Origin: Pseudomonas sp. NKUCC02_KPG
Lineage (GTDB): Bacteria; Pseudomonadota; Gammaproteobacteria; Pseudomonadales; Pseudomonadaceae
Assembly (NCBI RefSeq): GCF_019345465.1
Contig: NZ_JAHKRC010000014.1
Span: 1 to 64,000 of the forward strand
Reading direction: 5' to 3'
Length of the DNA: 64,000 nt
Shown: piece by piece, positions 24,734 through 33,034 of the stretch
Position numbering within the stretch: position 1 is the stretch's first letter
Layout of the letters: each line of letters starts with the position of its first letter
Program-made: the position numbers and the translations under genes
The notes under the pieces: model-generated
The model's database searches: none
Told to the model about the DNA's origin: nothing
The model's input: the letters and a program-made list of their open reading frames with translations, nothing else

Positions 24734-25102
24734 ATGATTCAGACTCAATCCATGCTCGATGTGGCCGATAACAGCGGCGCACGCCGCGTTATGTGCATCA
24801 AGGTGCTGGGTGGCTCCCATCGTCGTTACGCTGGTATCGGTGACATCATCAAAGTTACCGTGAAGGAAGCAATTCCTCGCGGTAAAGTGAAAAAAGGCCA
24901 AGTGATGACTGCTGTTGTAGTCCGCACTCGTCACGGCGTACGTCGTGCTGATGGCTCCATTATCCGCTTTGATGGCAACGCTGCTGTTCTTCTGAACAAC
25001 AAGCAAGAGCCGATCGGCACCCGTATCTTTGGGCCAGTGACCCGTGAACTTCGTACTGAGAAGTTCATGAAGATCGTCTCGCTCGCCCCAGAAGTGCTGT
25101 AA
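24734..25102 (+). CDS. rplN: 50S ribosomal protein L14
   Basis: L14 sits at the subunit interface and is the binding site for the silencing factor RsfS. The 122-aa sequence MIQTQSMLDVADNSGARRVM is canonical, and NKQEPIGTRIFGPVTRELR closes the fold. It is first of the spc gene set. Confidence 0.97.
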   Translation: MIQTQSMLDVADNSGARRVMCIKVLGGSHRRYAGIGDIIKVTVKEAIPRGKVKKGQVMTAVVVRTRHGVRRADGSIIRFDGNAAVLLNNKQEPIGTRIFGPVTRELRTEKFMKIVSLAPEVL

Positions 25103-25113
25103 GGAGATCCGAC

Positions 25114-25428
25114 ATGCAAAAGATTCGTCGTGACGACGAGATCATCGTGATCGCCGGCAAAGACAAAGGTAAGCGCGGTAAGGTGCTTAAGGTTCTCGCT
25201 AACAACCGTCTGGTTATTGGCGGTCTGAACCTGGTTAAGCGTCATACCAAGCCTAACCCGATGTCGGGCGTACAAGGCGGTATCGTCGAGAAAGAAGCTC
25301 CACTGGACGCTTCTAACGTGGCCATCTTCAACAGCGAAACCAGCAAAGCAGATCGCGTTGGTTTTAAAGTAGAAGACGGCAAAAAAATTCGTGTCTTCAA
25401 GTCGACCCAAAAAGCGGTTGATGCTTGA
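25114..25428 (+). CDS. rplX: 50S ribosomal protein L24
   Basis: L24 is one of the two initiators of 50S assembly. The 104-aa protein has the KOW motif IVIAGKDKGKRGKVLKV (about 11-27). The rplX-rplE junction (22 bases) is where S8 binds the messenger in E. coli; no clear S8 fold was recognised here. Confidence 0.96.
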   Translation: MQKIRRDDEIIVIAGKDKGKRGKVLKVLANNRLVIGGLNLVKRHTKPNPMSGVQGGIVEKEAPLDASNVAIFNSETSKADRVGFKVEDGKKIRVFKSTQKAVDA

Positions 25429-25450
25429 ACACTGCTAGGTAGATGAGACC

Positions 25451-25990
25451 ATGGCACGACTAAAAGAGATTTACCGGAAGGAAATCGCTCCGAAACTTAA
25501 GGAAGAACTTAAGCTTTCGAACGTGATGGAAGTTCCGCGCGTTACCAAAATCACCCTGAACATGGGTTTGGGCGAAGCGATCGGTGATAAGAAAATCATC
25601 GAGCACGCTGTAGCTGATTTGGAAAAAATCACGGGTCAAAAATGTGTAGTGACCTACGCTCGCAAGTCCATCGCAGGCTTTAAAGTTCGCGAAGGCTGGC
25701 CGATCGGCGTTAAGGTTACTCTGCGCCGTGAGCGTATGTATGAATTCCTGGATCGTCTGCTGTCGATCTCCCTGCCTCGGGTTCGCGACTTCCGCGGCCT
25801 GAATGCCAAGTCCTTCGATGGTCGTGGTAACTACAGCATGGGCGTTAAAGAGCAGATCATCTTCCCGGAAATCGACTACGACAAAATCGATGCCCTCCGC
25901 GGTCTGGACATTACCCTGACCACCACTGCTCGAACGGATGATGAAGGTCGCGCATTGCTGCGTGCATTCAAATTCCCGTTCCGCAACTGA
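25451..25990 (+). CDS. rplE: 50S ribosomal protein L5
   Basis: L5 binds 5S rRNA and forms bridge B1b to S13. The 179-aa protein shows the signature LRRERMYEFLDRLLSISLPR (about 90-109) and DFRGLNAKSFDGRGNYSMG. Position between rplX and rpsN is standard. Confidence 0.97.
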   Translation: MARLKEIYRKEIAPKLKEELKLSNVMEVPRVTKITLNMGLGEAIGDKKIIEHAVADLEKITGQKCVVTYARKSIAGFKVREGWPIGVKVTLRRERMYEFLDRLLSISLPRVRDFRGLNAKSFDGRGNYSMGVKEQIIFPEIDYDKIDALRGLDITLTTTARTDDEGRALLRAFKFPFRN

Positions 25991-26003
25991 TTGGAGTAGG
26001 ACC

Positions 26004-26309
26004 ATGGCTAAGATGAGCATGAAAAACCGCGAGCTGAAACGTCAGCTTACGGTTGCCAAGTTCGCCAAGAAGCGTGCTGAGCTGAAAGCTATCATCGTTG
26101 ATCTGAACGCAAGTCCAGAAGCACGTTGGGAAGCTCAAGTTGCTCTGCAGAAGCAGCCACGTGACGCAAGCGCTGCGCGCATGCGTAACCGCTGCCGCCT
26201 CACTGGTCGTCCGCATGGTGTTTACCGCAAGTTCGGCCTTGGCCGTAACAAATTGCGTGAAGCAGCAATGCGCGGTGACGTACCAGGTCTGGTTAAAGCC
26301 AGCTGGTAA
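26004..26309 (+). CDS. rpsN: 30S ribosomal protein S14 (zinc-free type)
   Basis: S14 completes the 30S head. The 101-aa length and lack of the paired CxxC zinc ribbon mark the long C- form, which does not need zinc. RNRCRLTGRPHGVYRKFGL is the family signature. The family start MAKMSMKNREL is at 26004; an upstream in-frame start lies inside rplE. The gene is followed by an unusual 212-base gap with two hairpins and a promoter. Confidence 0.96.
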   Translation: MAKMSMKNRELKRQLTVAKFAKKRAELKAIIVDLNASPEARWEAQVALQKQPRDASAARMRNRCRLTGRPHGVYRKFGLGRNKLREAAMRGDVPGLVKASW

Positions 26310-26330
26310 GGCGTACAGGCAAAGTTACCC

Positions 26331-26356
26331 CTGTCAGGGTCGTAAGATCCTGACAG
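26331..26356 (+). other. Hairpin in the rpsN-rpsH spacer
   Basis: CTGTCAGG (26331-26338) pairs perfectly with CCTGACAG (26349-26356) around a 10-nt loop. It lies 21 bases after rpsN and upstream of a second, stronger hairpin. Function unknown; regulation of rpsH expression is one possibility. Confidence 0.5.
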
Positions 26357-26371
26357 CCGGTGACCTTGAAT

Positions 26372-26403
26372 ATGAATCAAGCCCCTATTGGGGCTTGATT
26401 CAT
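26372..26403. terminator. 14-bp perfect hairpin between rpsN and rpsH
   Basis: ATGAATCAAGCCCC pairs with GGGGCTTGATTCAT around a TATT loop. The following bases (TTCTGG) are a poor T-tract, so it may be a weak terminator, an mRNA-end stabiliser or a protein site. The TTGATT in its 3' arm also serves as a good -35 box. Confidence 0.55.
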
Positions 26404-26423
26404 TTCTGGCGTGTGTCTAGAAT
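26395..26423 (+). promoter_or_regulatory. Putative internal promoter before rpsH
   Basis: TTGATT (26395-26400), a 17-bp spacer and TAGAAT (26418-26423) resemble a sigma70 promoter. Its -35 box lies inside the 3' arm of the preceding hairpin. It would start an rpsH transcript with a leader of about 90 bases. Confidence 0.55.
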
Positions 26424-26521
26424 GACCGGCTCGCCTGAGCCCGTGCTTTTTAAGCATTGAGTCACTCGGCGACAGTTGTAGCCGCAAGGCTAATTCTTTT
26501 TGTATCAGGAGCGTCTAGCCC

Positions 26522-26914
26522 ATGAGTATGCAGGACCCGTTAGCGGACATGCTAACTCGAATCCGTAATGCCCAGATGGCTGAAAAGTCCGTCGTAAGCA
26601 TGCCATCTTCCACGTTGAAGGTAGCTGTAGCCAAAGTTCTTAAAGACGAAGGTTACATCGCGGATTATCAGATCAGCAGCGAAATCAAACCACTGCTGTC
26701 TATCGAGCTGAAATACTTCGAAGGCCGTTCGGTTATCGAAGAAGTTAAGCGCGTTAGCCGTCCAGGCCTGCGTCAGTACAAGTCCTCCGAAGATCTGCCG
26801 AAAGTTCGTGGCGGTCTAGGTGTGTCTATCGTCTCCACCAGCAAAGGTGTGATGACGGATCGTGCTGCGCGCGCTGCCGGTGTCGGCGGCGAAGTTCTTT
26901 GCACTGTGTTCTAA
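26522..26914 (+). CDS. rpsH: 30S ribosomal protein S8
   Basis: S8 is a primary binder of the 16S central domain and the repressor of the spc operon in E. coli. The 130-aa protein starts MSMQDPLADMLTRIRNAQM and ends with the signature STSKGVMTDRAARAAGVGGE. It lies after the only long gap of the spc set, with two hairpins and a candidate promoter upstream, so its expression may be set apart from the genes before it. Confidence 0.97.
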   Translation: MSMQDPLADMLTRIRNAQMAEKSVVSMPSSTLKVAVAKVLKDEGYIADYQISSEIKPLLSIELKYFEGRSVIEEVKRVSRPGLRQYKSSEDLPKVRGGLGVSIVSTSKGVMTDRAARAAGVGGEVLCTVF

Positions 26915-26926
26915 GGGGGGATAAGC

Positions 26927-27460
26927 ATGTCACGCGTCGCTAAGAACCCCGTTAAGCTGCCAGCTGGTGTCGAAGTAAAATTCGCCGGCCAACAGCTTTC
27001 GGTGAAGGGTGCCAAGGGCACTCTAGAACTGAACATCCATTCGTCCGTTGAGATTGTTGAAGAAGCTGGTGAGCTGCGTTTCGCTGCTCGCAATGGCGAT
27101 CAACAAACTCGCGCAATGGCTGGTACCACTCGTGCGTTGGTAAACAACATGGTCCAAGGCGTAAGCCAAGGCTTCGAGCGTAAGCTCCAGCTGGTCGGTG
27201 TTGGTTACAAAGCGCAAGCAAAAGGCACAGTGCTGAACCTGGCTCTTGGCTTCTCGCACCCAGTGGATTACGAATTGCCGGAAGGCATCACCGCTGAGAC
27301 TCCTAGCCAAACCGATATCCTGATCCGGGGTATTGATAAGCAGCTGGTAGGTCAGGTGGCCGCTGAGATCCGCGGTTTCCGTCCGCCAGAGCCTTATAAA
27401 GGCAAGGGTGTACGTTACGCGGACGAAGTCGTCCGTCGTAAAGAAGCCAAGAAGAAGTAG
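26927..27460 (+). CDS. rplF: 50S ribosomal protein L6
   Basis: L6 lies near the sarcin-ricin loop. The 177-aa protein has the two alpha/beta repeats and the C-terminal signature RPPEPYKGKGVRYADE (about 152-167). The gap to rplR is 10 bases. Confidence 0.97.
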   Translation: MSRVAKNPVKLPAGVEVKFAGQQLSVKGAKGTLELNIHSSVEIVEEAGELRFAARNGDQQTRAMAGTTRALVNNMVQGVSQGFERKLQLVGVGYKAQAKGTVLNLALGFSHPVDYELPEGITAETPSQTDILIRGIDKQLVGQVAAEIRGFRPPEPYKGKGVRYADEVVRRKEAKKK

Positions 27461-27470
27461 GGCATAGCAA

Positions 27471-27821
27471 ATGACCGACAAAAAAGTTACTCGACTGCGT
27501 CGCGCTCGCAAAGCACGTCTGAAAATGCACGAACTAGAAGTCGTGCGTCTCTGCGTGTTCCGCTCGTCTCAGCATATATACGCCCAGGTCATCTCGGCCG
27601 ACGGCAGCAAAGTCCTGGCAAGCGCCTCGACTTTGGACAAAGAACTGCGTGATGCTGCCACTGGCAACATCGACGCGGCCACAAAGGTTGGCCAGCTGGT
27701 CGCTACGCGTGCAAAAGCCGCTGGCGTCTCGCAGGTGGCTTTCGACCGCTCTGGCTTCAAGTACCACGGCCGCGTGAAAGCGCTGGCTGAGGCTGCTCGT
27801 GAAGCTGGGCTGGAGTTCTAA
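27471..27821 (+). CDS. rplR: 50S ribosomal protein L18
   Basis: L18 binds 5S rRNA and fixes it to the large subunit. The 116-aa protein has a basic N terminus and AFDRSGFKYHGRVKALAEAA near its end. rpsE follows after 3 bases. Confidence 0.96.
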   Translation: MTDKKVTRLRRARKARLKMHELEVVRLCVFRSSQHIYAQVISADGSKVLASASTLDKELRDAATGNIDAATKVGQLVATRAKAAGVSQVAFDRSGFKYHGRVKALAEAAREAGLEF

Positions 27822-27824
27822 GTT

Positions 27825-28325
27825 ATGTCAAATAACGACCAAAAGCGCGACGAAGGCTACATTGAGAAGCTGGTTCAAGTTAACCGCGTAGCCAAAACCG
27901 TTAAAGGCGGCCGTATCTTCACTTTCACCGCGTTGACCGTGGTTGGTGATGGTAAAGGGCGCGTTGGCTTCGGCCGTGGCAAGTCACGTGAAGTGCCTGC
28001 TGCGATCCAGAAGGCAATGGAAGCTGCTCGCCGCAACATGATTCAAGTGGACCTGAACGGCACCACTCTGCAGTACGCCATGAAATCCGCCCACGGCGCT
28101 TCCAAGGTTTACATGCAGCCTGCTTCTGAAGGTACCGGTATCATCGCTGGCGGCGCTATGCGTGCTGTCCTCGAAGTTGCTGGTGTTCAGAACGTACTGG
28201 CCAAGTGCTACGGCTCGACTAACCCGGTAAACGTGGTTCACGCCACTTTTAAAGGTTTGAAAGCTATGCAGTCTCCTGAATCTATTGCCGCCAAGCGTGG
28301 CAAAAGCGTCAAGGAGATCTTCTGA
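27825..28325 (+). CDS. rpsE: 30S ribosomal protein S5
   Basis: S5 takes part in mRNA unwinding and decoding fidelity. The 166-aa protein has the double-stranded RNA-binding N domain with VVGDGKGRVGFGRGKSREVP (about 42-61) and the C domain with GTGIIAGGAMRAVLEVAG. The loop linked to spectinomycin resistance (about residues 20-30) looks unchanged. Confidence 0.97.
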   Translation: MSNNDQKRDEGYIEKLVQVNRVAKTVKGGRIFTFTALTVVGDGKGRVGFGRGKSREVPAAIQKAMEAARRNMIQVDLNGTTLQYAMKSAHGASKVYMQPASEGTGIIAGGAMRAVLEVAGVQNVLAKCYGSTNPVNVVHATFKGLKAMQSPESIAAKRGKSVKEIF

Positions 28326-28327
28326 TC

Positions 28328-28504
28328 ATGGCTACCGTTAAAGTAACGCTGATCAAAAGCATGACCGGCCGTATCCCTAATCACAAACTGTGCATTAAGG
28401 GTCTGGGTCTGCGTCGCATCGGTCACACTGTAGAAGTACTTGATACTCCCGAGAATCGCGGGATGATCAACAAGGCTTACTACATGCTGCGTGTAGAGGG
28501 TTAA
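28328..28504 (+). CDS. rpmD: 50S ribosomal protein L30
   Basis: The 58-aa protein MATVKVTLIKSMTGRIPNHK is a complete L30, found by reading the 180-base space between rpsE and rplO. The core LCIKGLGLRRIGHTVEV and end MLRVEG are typical. It starts 2 bases after rpsE, and rplO starts 3 bases after it. Confidence 0.96.
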   Translation: MATVKVTLIKSMTGRIPNHKLCIKGLGLRRIGHTVEVLDTPENRGMINKAYYMLRVEG

Positions 28505-28507
28505 TCG

Positions 28508-28945
28508 ATGAAACTCAATGATCTGAGTCCAGCGCCGGGTTCCCGTCGCGAAAAGCATCGTCCGGGCCGTGGTATCGGTAGCGGTTTGGGCAAGACTGGT
28601 GGCCGTGGTCACAAAGGTCAGTCCTCCCGTTCCGGTGGCACAATTGCTCCAGGCTTTGAAGGCGGTCAACAGCCGCTGCATCGCCGTCTGCCTAAGTTCG
28701 GTTTCGTTTCCCTGAAAGCCATGGATCGCGCAGAAGTGCGTTTGTCCGAGCTGGCTAAAGTGGAAGGCGACATCGTTACTGTGCAGACCCTGAAAGATGC
28801 CAACGTGATCAACGTCAACGTGCTGCGTGTGAAAATCATGCTGTCCGGTGAAGTTACTCGCGCTGTCACAATCGGCAAGGGAATCGGCGCCACCAAAGGT
28901 GCGCGTTCGGCTATCGAAGCAGCTGGCGGCAAGTTCGAGGAATAA
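28508..28945 (+). CDS. rplO: 50S ribosomal protein L15
   Basis: L15 is a late assembly protein with a long basic tail. The 145-aa protein shows MKLNDLSPAPGSRREKHRPG and the glycine-rich stretch GSGLGKTGGRGHKGQ. Its TAA abuts the secY ATG with no spacer. Confidence 0.96.
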   Translation: MKLNDLSPAPGSRREKHRPGRGIGSGLGKTGGRGHKGQSSRSGGTIAPGFEGGQQPLHRRLPKFGFVSLKAMDRAEVRLSELAKVEGDIVTVQTLKDANVINVNVLRVKIMLSGEVTRAVTIGKGIGATKGARSAIEAAGGKFEE

Positions 28946-30274
28946 ATGGCTAAGCAAGGTGCTCTCTCAGCGCTCAGCAAAGGCGGGTTATCCGAGCTCT
29001 GGGCTCGACTGCGTTTTCTATTCCTGGCGATTATCGTCTACCGAATAGGCGCACACATCCCAGTTCCTGGTATCAACCCGGACCGGCTGGCGGACCTGTT
29101 TCGACAGAATGAGGGGACCATACTTAGCTTGTTCAACATGTTTTCCGGCGGCGCGCTGGAGCGGATGAGTATTTTTGCGCTGGGGATCATGCCGTACATT
29201 TCGGCATCGATCATCATGCAGCTTATGTCCGCTGTCAGCCCGCAACTGGAGCAGTTGAAGAAGGAAGGTGAAGCTGGTCGTCGCAAGATAAGCCAGTACA
29301 CCCGCTACCTCACTGTCGTTCTTGCTCTCGTCCAGGCTATTGGCATGTCCATTGGCTTGGCGGGGCAGGGCGTAGCGTTCACTGGTGACCTAGGCTTCCA
29401 TTTCGTTGCAATAACCACTTTTGTGGCGGGTGCAATGTTCATGATGTGGCTGGGTGAGCAGATTACTGAGCGTGGTGTTGGCAACGGTATCTCGATGTTG
29501 ATTTTTTCGGGTATCGTCGCCGGTCTTCCGAGAGCAATAGGGCAGTCTTTCGAGTCTGCGCGTCAGGGCGATATCAATATTTTCGCTTTGGTTGCTATCG
29601 GTTTGCTGGCAGTAGCGATTATCGGTTTCGTGGTGTTCATTGAGCGTGGTCAGCGTCGTATTGCTGTTCATTACGCCAAGCGTCAGCAGGGCCGTAAGGT
29701 TTTTGCTGCGCAGACTAGCCACCTACCGCTGAAAGTGAATATGGCTGGTGTTATTCCGGCTATTTTTGCGAGCAGCATTTTGCTGTTCCCGGCTTCGCTG
29801 GGTGCCTGGTTCGGTCAGTCTGAAGGTATGGGCTGGTTGCAGGACATCTCGCAGTCGATCGCTCCTGGTCAGCCGTTGAATATTCTGCTGTTTAGTGCAG
29901 GGATTATTTTCTTCTGCTTCTTCTATACGGCGTTGATGTTCAATCCGAAAGACGTAGCGGAAAACCTGAAGAAGTCCGGTGCCTTTATTCCGGGTATCCG
30001 TCCAGGCGAGCAGTCGGCACGCTATATTGATGGCGTTTTGACTCGTTTGACTCTGTTCGGTGCTCTTTATATGACGGCCGTGTGCCTGTTGCCCCAGTTC
30101 CTGGTGGTTGCGGCAAACGTTCCGTTCTACCTTGGCGGGACCTCGTTGCTGATCGTGGTCGTGGTTGTTATGGACTTCATGTCCCAAGTACAATCGCACC
30201 TCGTTTCGCACCAGTACGAATCCCTGATGAAGAAAGCCAACCTGAAGGGCTACGGCAGCGGCATGCTCCGCTGA
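28946..30274 (+). CDS. secY: Preprotein translocase subunit SecY
   Basis: SecY is the pore of the Sec translocon in the inner membrane. The 442-aa protein has about ten hydrophobic segments and the signatures FNMFSGGALERMSIFALGIM (about 64-83) and GNGISMLIFSGIVAGLP. Its partner secE is at 3164-3532 in this window; secG is not here. Confidence 0.97.
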   Translation: MAKQGALSALSKGGLSELWARLRFLFLAIIVYRIGAHIPVPGINPDRLADLFRQNEGTILSLFNMFSGGALERMSIFALGIMPYISASIIMQLMSAVSPQLEQLKKEGEAGRRKISQYTRYLTVVLALVQAIGMSIGLAGQGVAFTGDLGFHFVAITTFVAGAMFMMWLGEQITERGVGNGISMLIFSGIVAGLPRAIGQSFESARQGDINIFALVAIGLLAVAIIGFVVFIERGQRRIAVHYAKRQQGRKVFAAQTSHLPLKVNMAGVIPAIFASSILLFPASLGAWFGQSEGMGWLQDISQSIAPGQPLNILLFSAGIIFFCFFYTALMFNPKDVAENLKKSGAFIPGIRPGEQSARYIDGVLTRLTLFGALYMTAVCLLPQFLVVAANVPFYLGGTSLLIVVVVVMDFMSQVQSHLVSHQYESLMKKANLKGYGSGMLR

Positions 30275-30306
30275 AGTACTACCCCGTAAGGTGAGAGGAG
30301 TTGGTG

Positions 30307-30423
30307 ATGAAAGTTCGTGCATCGGTGAAAAAGCTGTGCCGTAACTGCAAGATTATTCGCCGCGAAGGTGTTGTTCGGGTAATTTGCAGCGCGGAACCAC
30401 GTCACAAACAGCGCCAAGGCTGA
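30307..30423 (+). CDS. rpmJ: 50S ribosomal protein L36 (zinc-ribbon type)
   Basis: The 38-aa protein [20 protein letters not shown] has Cys11, Cys14, Cys27 and His33, the C+ zinc-binding form. It was read from the 280-base gap between secY and rpsM. A hairpin and candidate promoter separate it from rpsM. The zinc-free paralogue used in zinc starvation, if present, is not in this window. Confidence 0.95.
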
Positions 30424-30440
30424 GTGTGATCTGTTTGAAG

Positions 30441-30470
30441 CCCAGCAGCTAGTGCGCTGCTGGGTTGATT
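30441..30470 (+). terminator. Hairpin between rpmJ and rpsM
   Basis: CCCAGCAGC (30441-30449) pairs with GCTGCTGGG (30456-30464) around a 6-nt loop and is followed by TTGATTATTTG. It may be a weak terminator or attenuator at the spc-alpha border. Confidence 0.55.
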
Positions 30471-30493
30471 ATTTGTTATTACAGCGATATTAT
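30465..30493 (+). promoter_or_regulatory. Putative alpha operon promoter before rpsM
   Basis: TTGATT (30465-30470), a 17-bp spacer and TATTAT (30488-30493) form a fair sigma70-like promoter that starts on the base after the hairpin stem. The leader to rpsM would be about 53 bases. Confidence 0.5.
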
Positions 30494-30552
30494 CTCGCGC
30501 CCTATTTCTTGGCTTCCGGGGCGTAGGTAGCTGTCAATTGGAGTCCCACTGA

Positions 30553-30909
30553 ATGGCCCGTATTGCAGGCGTTAACATTCCAGATAACAAGCACACTGTT
30601 ATCTCGCTGACCTACATCTATGGTGTTGGTCGCACTACCTCACAGAAAATCTGTGCGGATGCTGGTGTAAACCCAGCCGCTAAGATCAAGGATCTGAGCG
30701 ACGAGCAGATTGAGTTGCTGCGTGGCGAAGTGGCGAAGTTCACCACTGAAGGTGACCTGCGTCGTGAAGTCAACATGAAAATCAAACGCTTGATGGACTT
30801 GGGCTGCTACCGCGGTCTGCGCCATCGTCGTGGTCTTCCAGTACGCGGTCAGCGTACCAAGACCAACGCGCGTACTCGCAAAGGTCCGCGTAAGCCGATC
30901 CGCAAGTAA
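30553..30909 (+). CDS. rpsM: 30S ribosomal protein S13
   Basis: S13 contacts the P-site tRNA and forms intersubunit bridges with L5. The 118-aa protein MARIAGVNIPDNKHTVISLT has the GLRHRRGLPVRGQRTKTNAR signature (about 89-108). It opens the alpha operon. Confidence 0.97.
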   Translation: MARIAGVNIPDNKHTVISLTYIYGVGRTTSQKICADAGVNPAAKIKDLSDEQIELLRGEVAKFTTEGDLRREVNMKIKRLMDLGCYRGLRHRRGLPVRGQRTKTNARTRKGPRKPIRK

Positions 30910-30939
30910 TCGCACCAGCGAATCGACAGGAATTTAGTC

Positions 30940-31329
30940 ATGGCAAAACCTGCTGCTCGTCCTCGTAAGAAAATTAAAAAGACAGTGGTTGATGGCATCG
31001 CCCACATCCACGCGTCTTTCAACAACACCATCGTGACCATCACCGACCGTCAGGGTAACGCGCTTTCTTGGGCTACCTCCGGTGGTTCGGGTTTCCGCGG
31101 TTCTCGCAAGTCCACCCCGTTCGCTGCTCAAGTAGCTGCTGAACGTGCTGGTCAAGCTGCGCTGGAATATGGCCTGAAAAACCTTGACGTTAACGTTAAG
31201 GGCCCAGGTCCAGGTCGTGAGTCCGCTGTCCGTGCTTTGAACGGCTGTGGCTATAAGATCGCCAGCATCACCGACGTGACGCCTATCCCGCACAACGGGT
31301 GCCGTCCGCCGAAGAAGCGCCGCGTGTAA
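30940..31329 (+). CDS. rpsK: 30S ribosomal protein S11
   Basis: S11 lies on the platform near the Shine-Dalgarno helix. The 129-aa protein ends in the conserved TPIPHNGCRPPKKRRV. The NG within this tail is the asparagine known to become isoaspartate in the family. Confidence 0.97.
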   Translation: MAKPAARPRKKIKKTVVDGIAHIHASFNNTIVTITDRQGNALSWATSGGSGFRGSRKSTPFAAQVAAERAGQAALEYGLKNLDVNVKGPGPGRESAVRALNGCGYKIASITDVTPIPHNGCRPPKKRRV

Positions 31330-31347
31330 TCCAGGAGACTGTAAAGA

Positions 31348-31968
31348 ATGGCTCGTTACATTGGTCCAAAATGCAAACTGGCACGTCGTGAAGGCACCGA
31401 TCTCTTCCTGAAGAGTGGTGTGCGCGCTATCGAATCGAAGTGCAATATTGAAGCTGCTCCAGGCATCCACGGCCAACGCCGCGGTCGCCAATCCGACTAC
31501 GGTACCCAACTGCGTGAAAAGCAGAAGGTCCGTCGTATCTACGGCGTTCTCGAGCGTCAGTTCAGCGGCTACTACAAACAAGCTGCTGGCAAGAAAGGTG
31601 CAACCGGTGAAAACCTGCTGCAACTGCTCGAATGCCGCCTGGATAACGTCGTATACCGTATGGGTTTCGGTTCTACTCGTGCCGAATCTCGTCAGTTGGT
31701 ATCGCACAAGTCGATCAGCGTTAACGGTCAGACCGTAAACGTTCCGTCCTACCAGGTTCGTGCTGGTGACGTGGTCGCTATCCGCGAGAAAGCAAAGAAC
31801 CAGCTTCGCATTGTCCAAGCTCTCGATCTGTGTGCCCAACGTGGCCGCGTAGAATGGGTAGAAGTAGACACTGAGAAGAAGTCGGGCGTTTTCAAGAACG
31901 TTCCTGCTCGCAGTGATCTGTCCGCCGACATCAACGAAAGCCTGATTGTCGAGCTCTACTCCAAGTAA
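31348..31968 (+). CDS. rpsD: 30S ribosomal protein S4
   Basis: S4 nucleates 30S body assembly and, in E. coli, represses the alpha operon through a pseudoknot before rpsM. The 206-aa protein has the S4 RNA-binding domain (ECRLDNVVYRMGFGSTRAES, about 95-114, then SHKSISVNG). No enteric-type pseudoknot was recognised before rpsM; the hairpin there may be the local equivalent. Confidence 0.97.
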   Translation: MARYIGPKCKLARREGTDLFLKSGVRAIESKCNIEAAPGIHGQRRGRQSDYGTQLREKQKVRRIYGVLERQFSGYYKQAAGKKGATGENLLQLLECRLDNVVYRMGFGSTRAESRQLVSHKSISVNGQTVNVPSYQVRAGDVVAIREKAKNQLRIVQALDLCAQRGRVEWVEVDTEKKSGVFKNVPARSDLSADINESLIVELYSK

Positions 31969-31990
31969 GGGCTAGAAAATAGGTGCATCC

Positions 31991-32992
31991 ATGCAGATTT
32001 CGGTAAATGAGTTCCTGACACCTCGCCATATTGATGTGCAAGTTGTCAGTCCAACCCGCGCTAAAATCACTCTCGAGCCTCTCGAGCGTGGTTTTGGCCA
32101 CACCCTGGGCAACGCGCTGCGCCGCATCCTGTTGTCCTCAATGCCAGGCTGTGCAGTAGTCGAGGCCGAGATTGACGGTGTGCTCCACGAGTACAGCGCC
32201 ATCGAAGGTGTACAGGAAGACGTAATTGAAATCCTGTTGAACCTTAAAGGTCTGGCTATCAAGCTGCACGGCCGTGACGAAGTTACGCTGACCTTGTCGA
32301 AGAAGGGTTCGGGGGTGGTTACCGCTGCCGATATTCAGCTGGATCATGATGTCGAGATCGTTAATCCCGATCACGTAATCGCCAACCTGGCGTCTAACGG
32401 CGCCTTGAACATGAAGCTCACCGTAGCTCGTGGTCGTGGTTATGAACCAGCAGACTCGCGTCAGAGCGATGAAGATGAAAGCCGCAGCATTGGTCGCTTG
32501 CAGCTTGACTCTTCGTTCAGCCCGGTTCGCCGTATCGCATACGTGGTGGAAAACGCCCGTGTCGAGCAGCGTACTAACCTGGACAAGCTGGTTATTGATC
32601 TGGAAACCAACGGTACACTGGATCCTGAAGAGGCCATTCGTCGTGCTGCAACCATCCTGCAACAGCAGTTGGCTGCATTCGTCGACCTCAAAGGTGACAG
32701 CGAACCAGTGGTAATCGAACAGGAAGACGAGATCGATCCGATCCTGCTTCGTCCGGTTGACGATCTGGAACTGACCGTGCGTTCGGCCAACTGCCTTAAG
32801 GCGGAGAACATTTACTACATCGGTGACCTGATTCAGCGCACCGAAGTAGAACTGTTGAAGACTCCGAACCTGGGCAAGAAATCCTTGACTGAAATCAAGG
32901 ACGTTCTGGCCTCCCGTGGTCTGTCCCTCGGCATGCGCCTCGACAACTGGCCGCCTGCAAGTCTTAAGAAGGACGACAAGGCGACTGCCTGA
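31991..32992 (+). CDS. rpoA: DNA-directed RNA polymerase subunit alpha
   Basis: RpoA dimerises to nucleate the polymerase core and binds UP elements and activators through its C-terminal domain. The 333-aa protein shows LERGFGHTLGNALRRILLSS (about 31-50) in the assembly domain and the C-terminal helix-hairpin-helix (TPNLGKKSLTEIKDVLASRG, about 291-310). It lies between rpsD and rplQ as usual. Confidence 0.98.
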   Translation: MQISVNEFLTPRHIDVQVVSPTRAKITLEPLERGFGHTLGNALRRILLSSMPGCAVVEAEIDGVLHEYSAIEGVQEDVIEILLNLKGLAIKLHGRDEVTLTLSKKGSGVVTAADIQLDHDVEIVNPDHVIANLASNGALNMKLTVARGRGYEPADSRQSDEDESRSIGRLQLDSSFSPVRRIAYVVENARVEQRTNLDKLVIDLETNGTLDPEEAIRRAATILQQQLAAFVDLKGDSEPVVIEQEDEIDPILLRPVDDLELTVRSANCLKAENIYYIGDLIQRTEVELLKTPNLGKKSLTEIKDVLASRGLSLGMRLDNWPPASLKKDDKATA

Positions 32993-33034
32993 TCGTCGTA
33001 ATCACCGAACGTTGTGTTTGGTAAGGAATGAACC

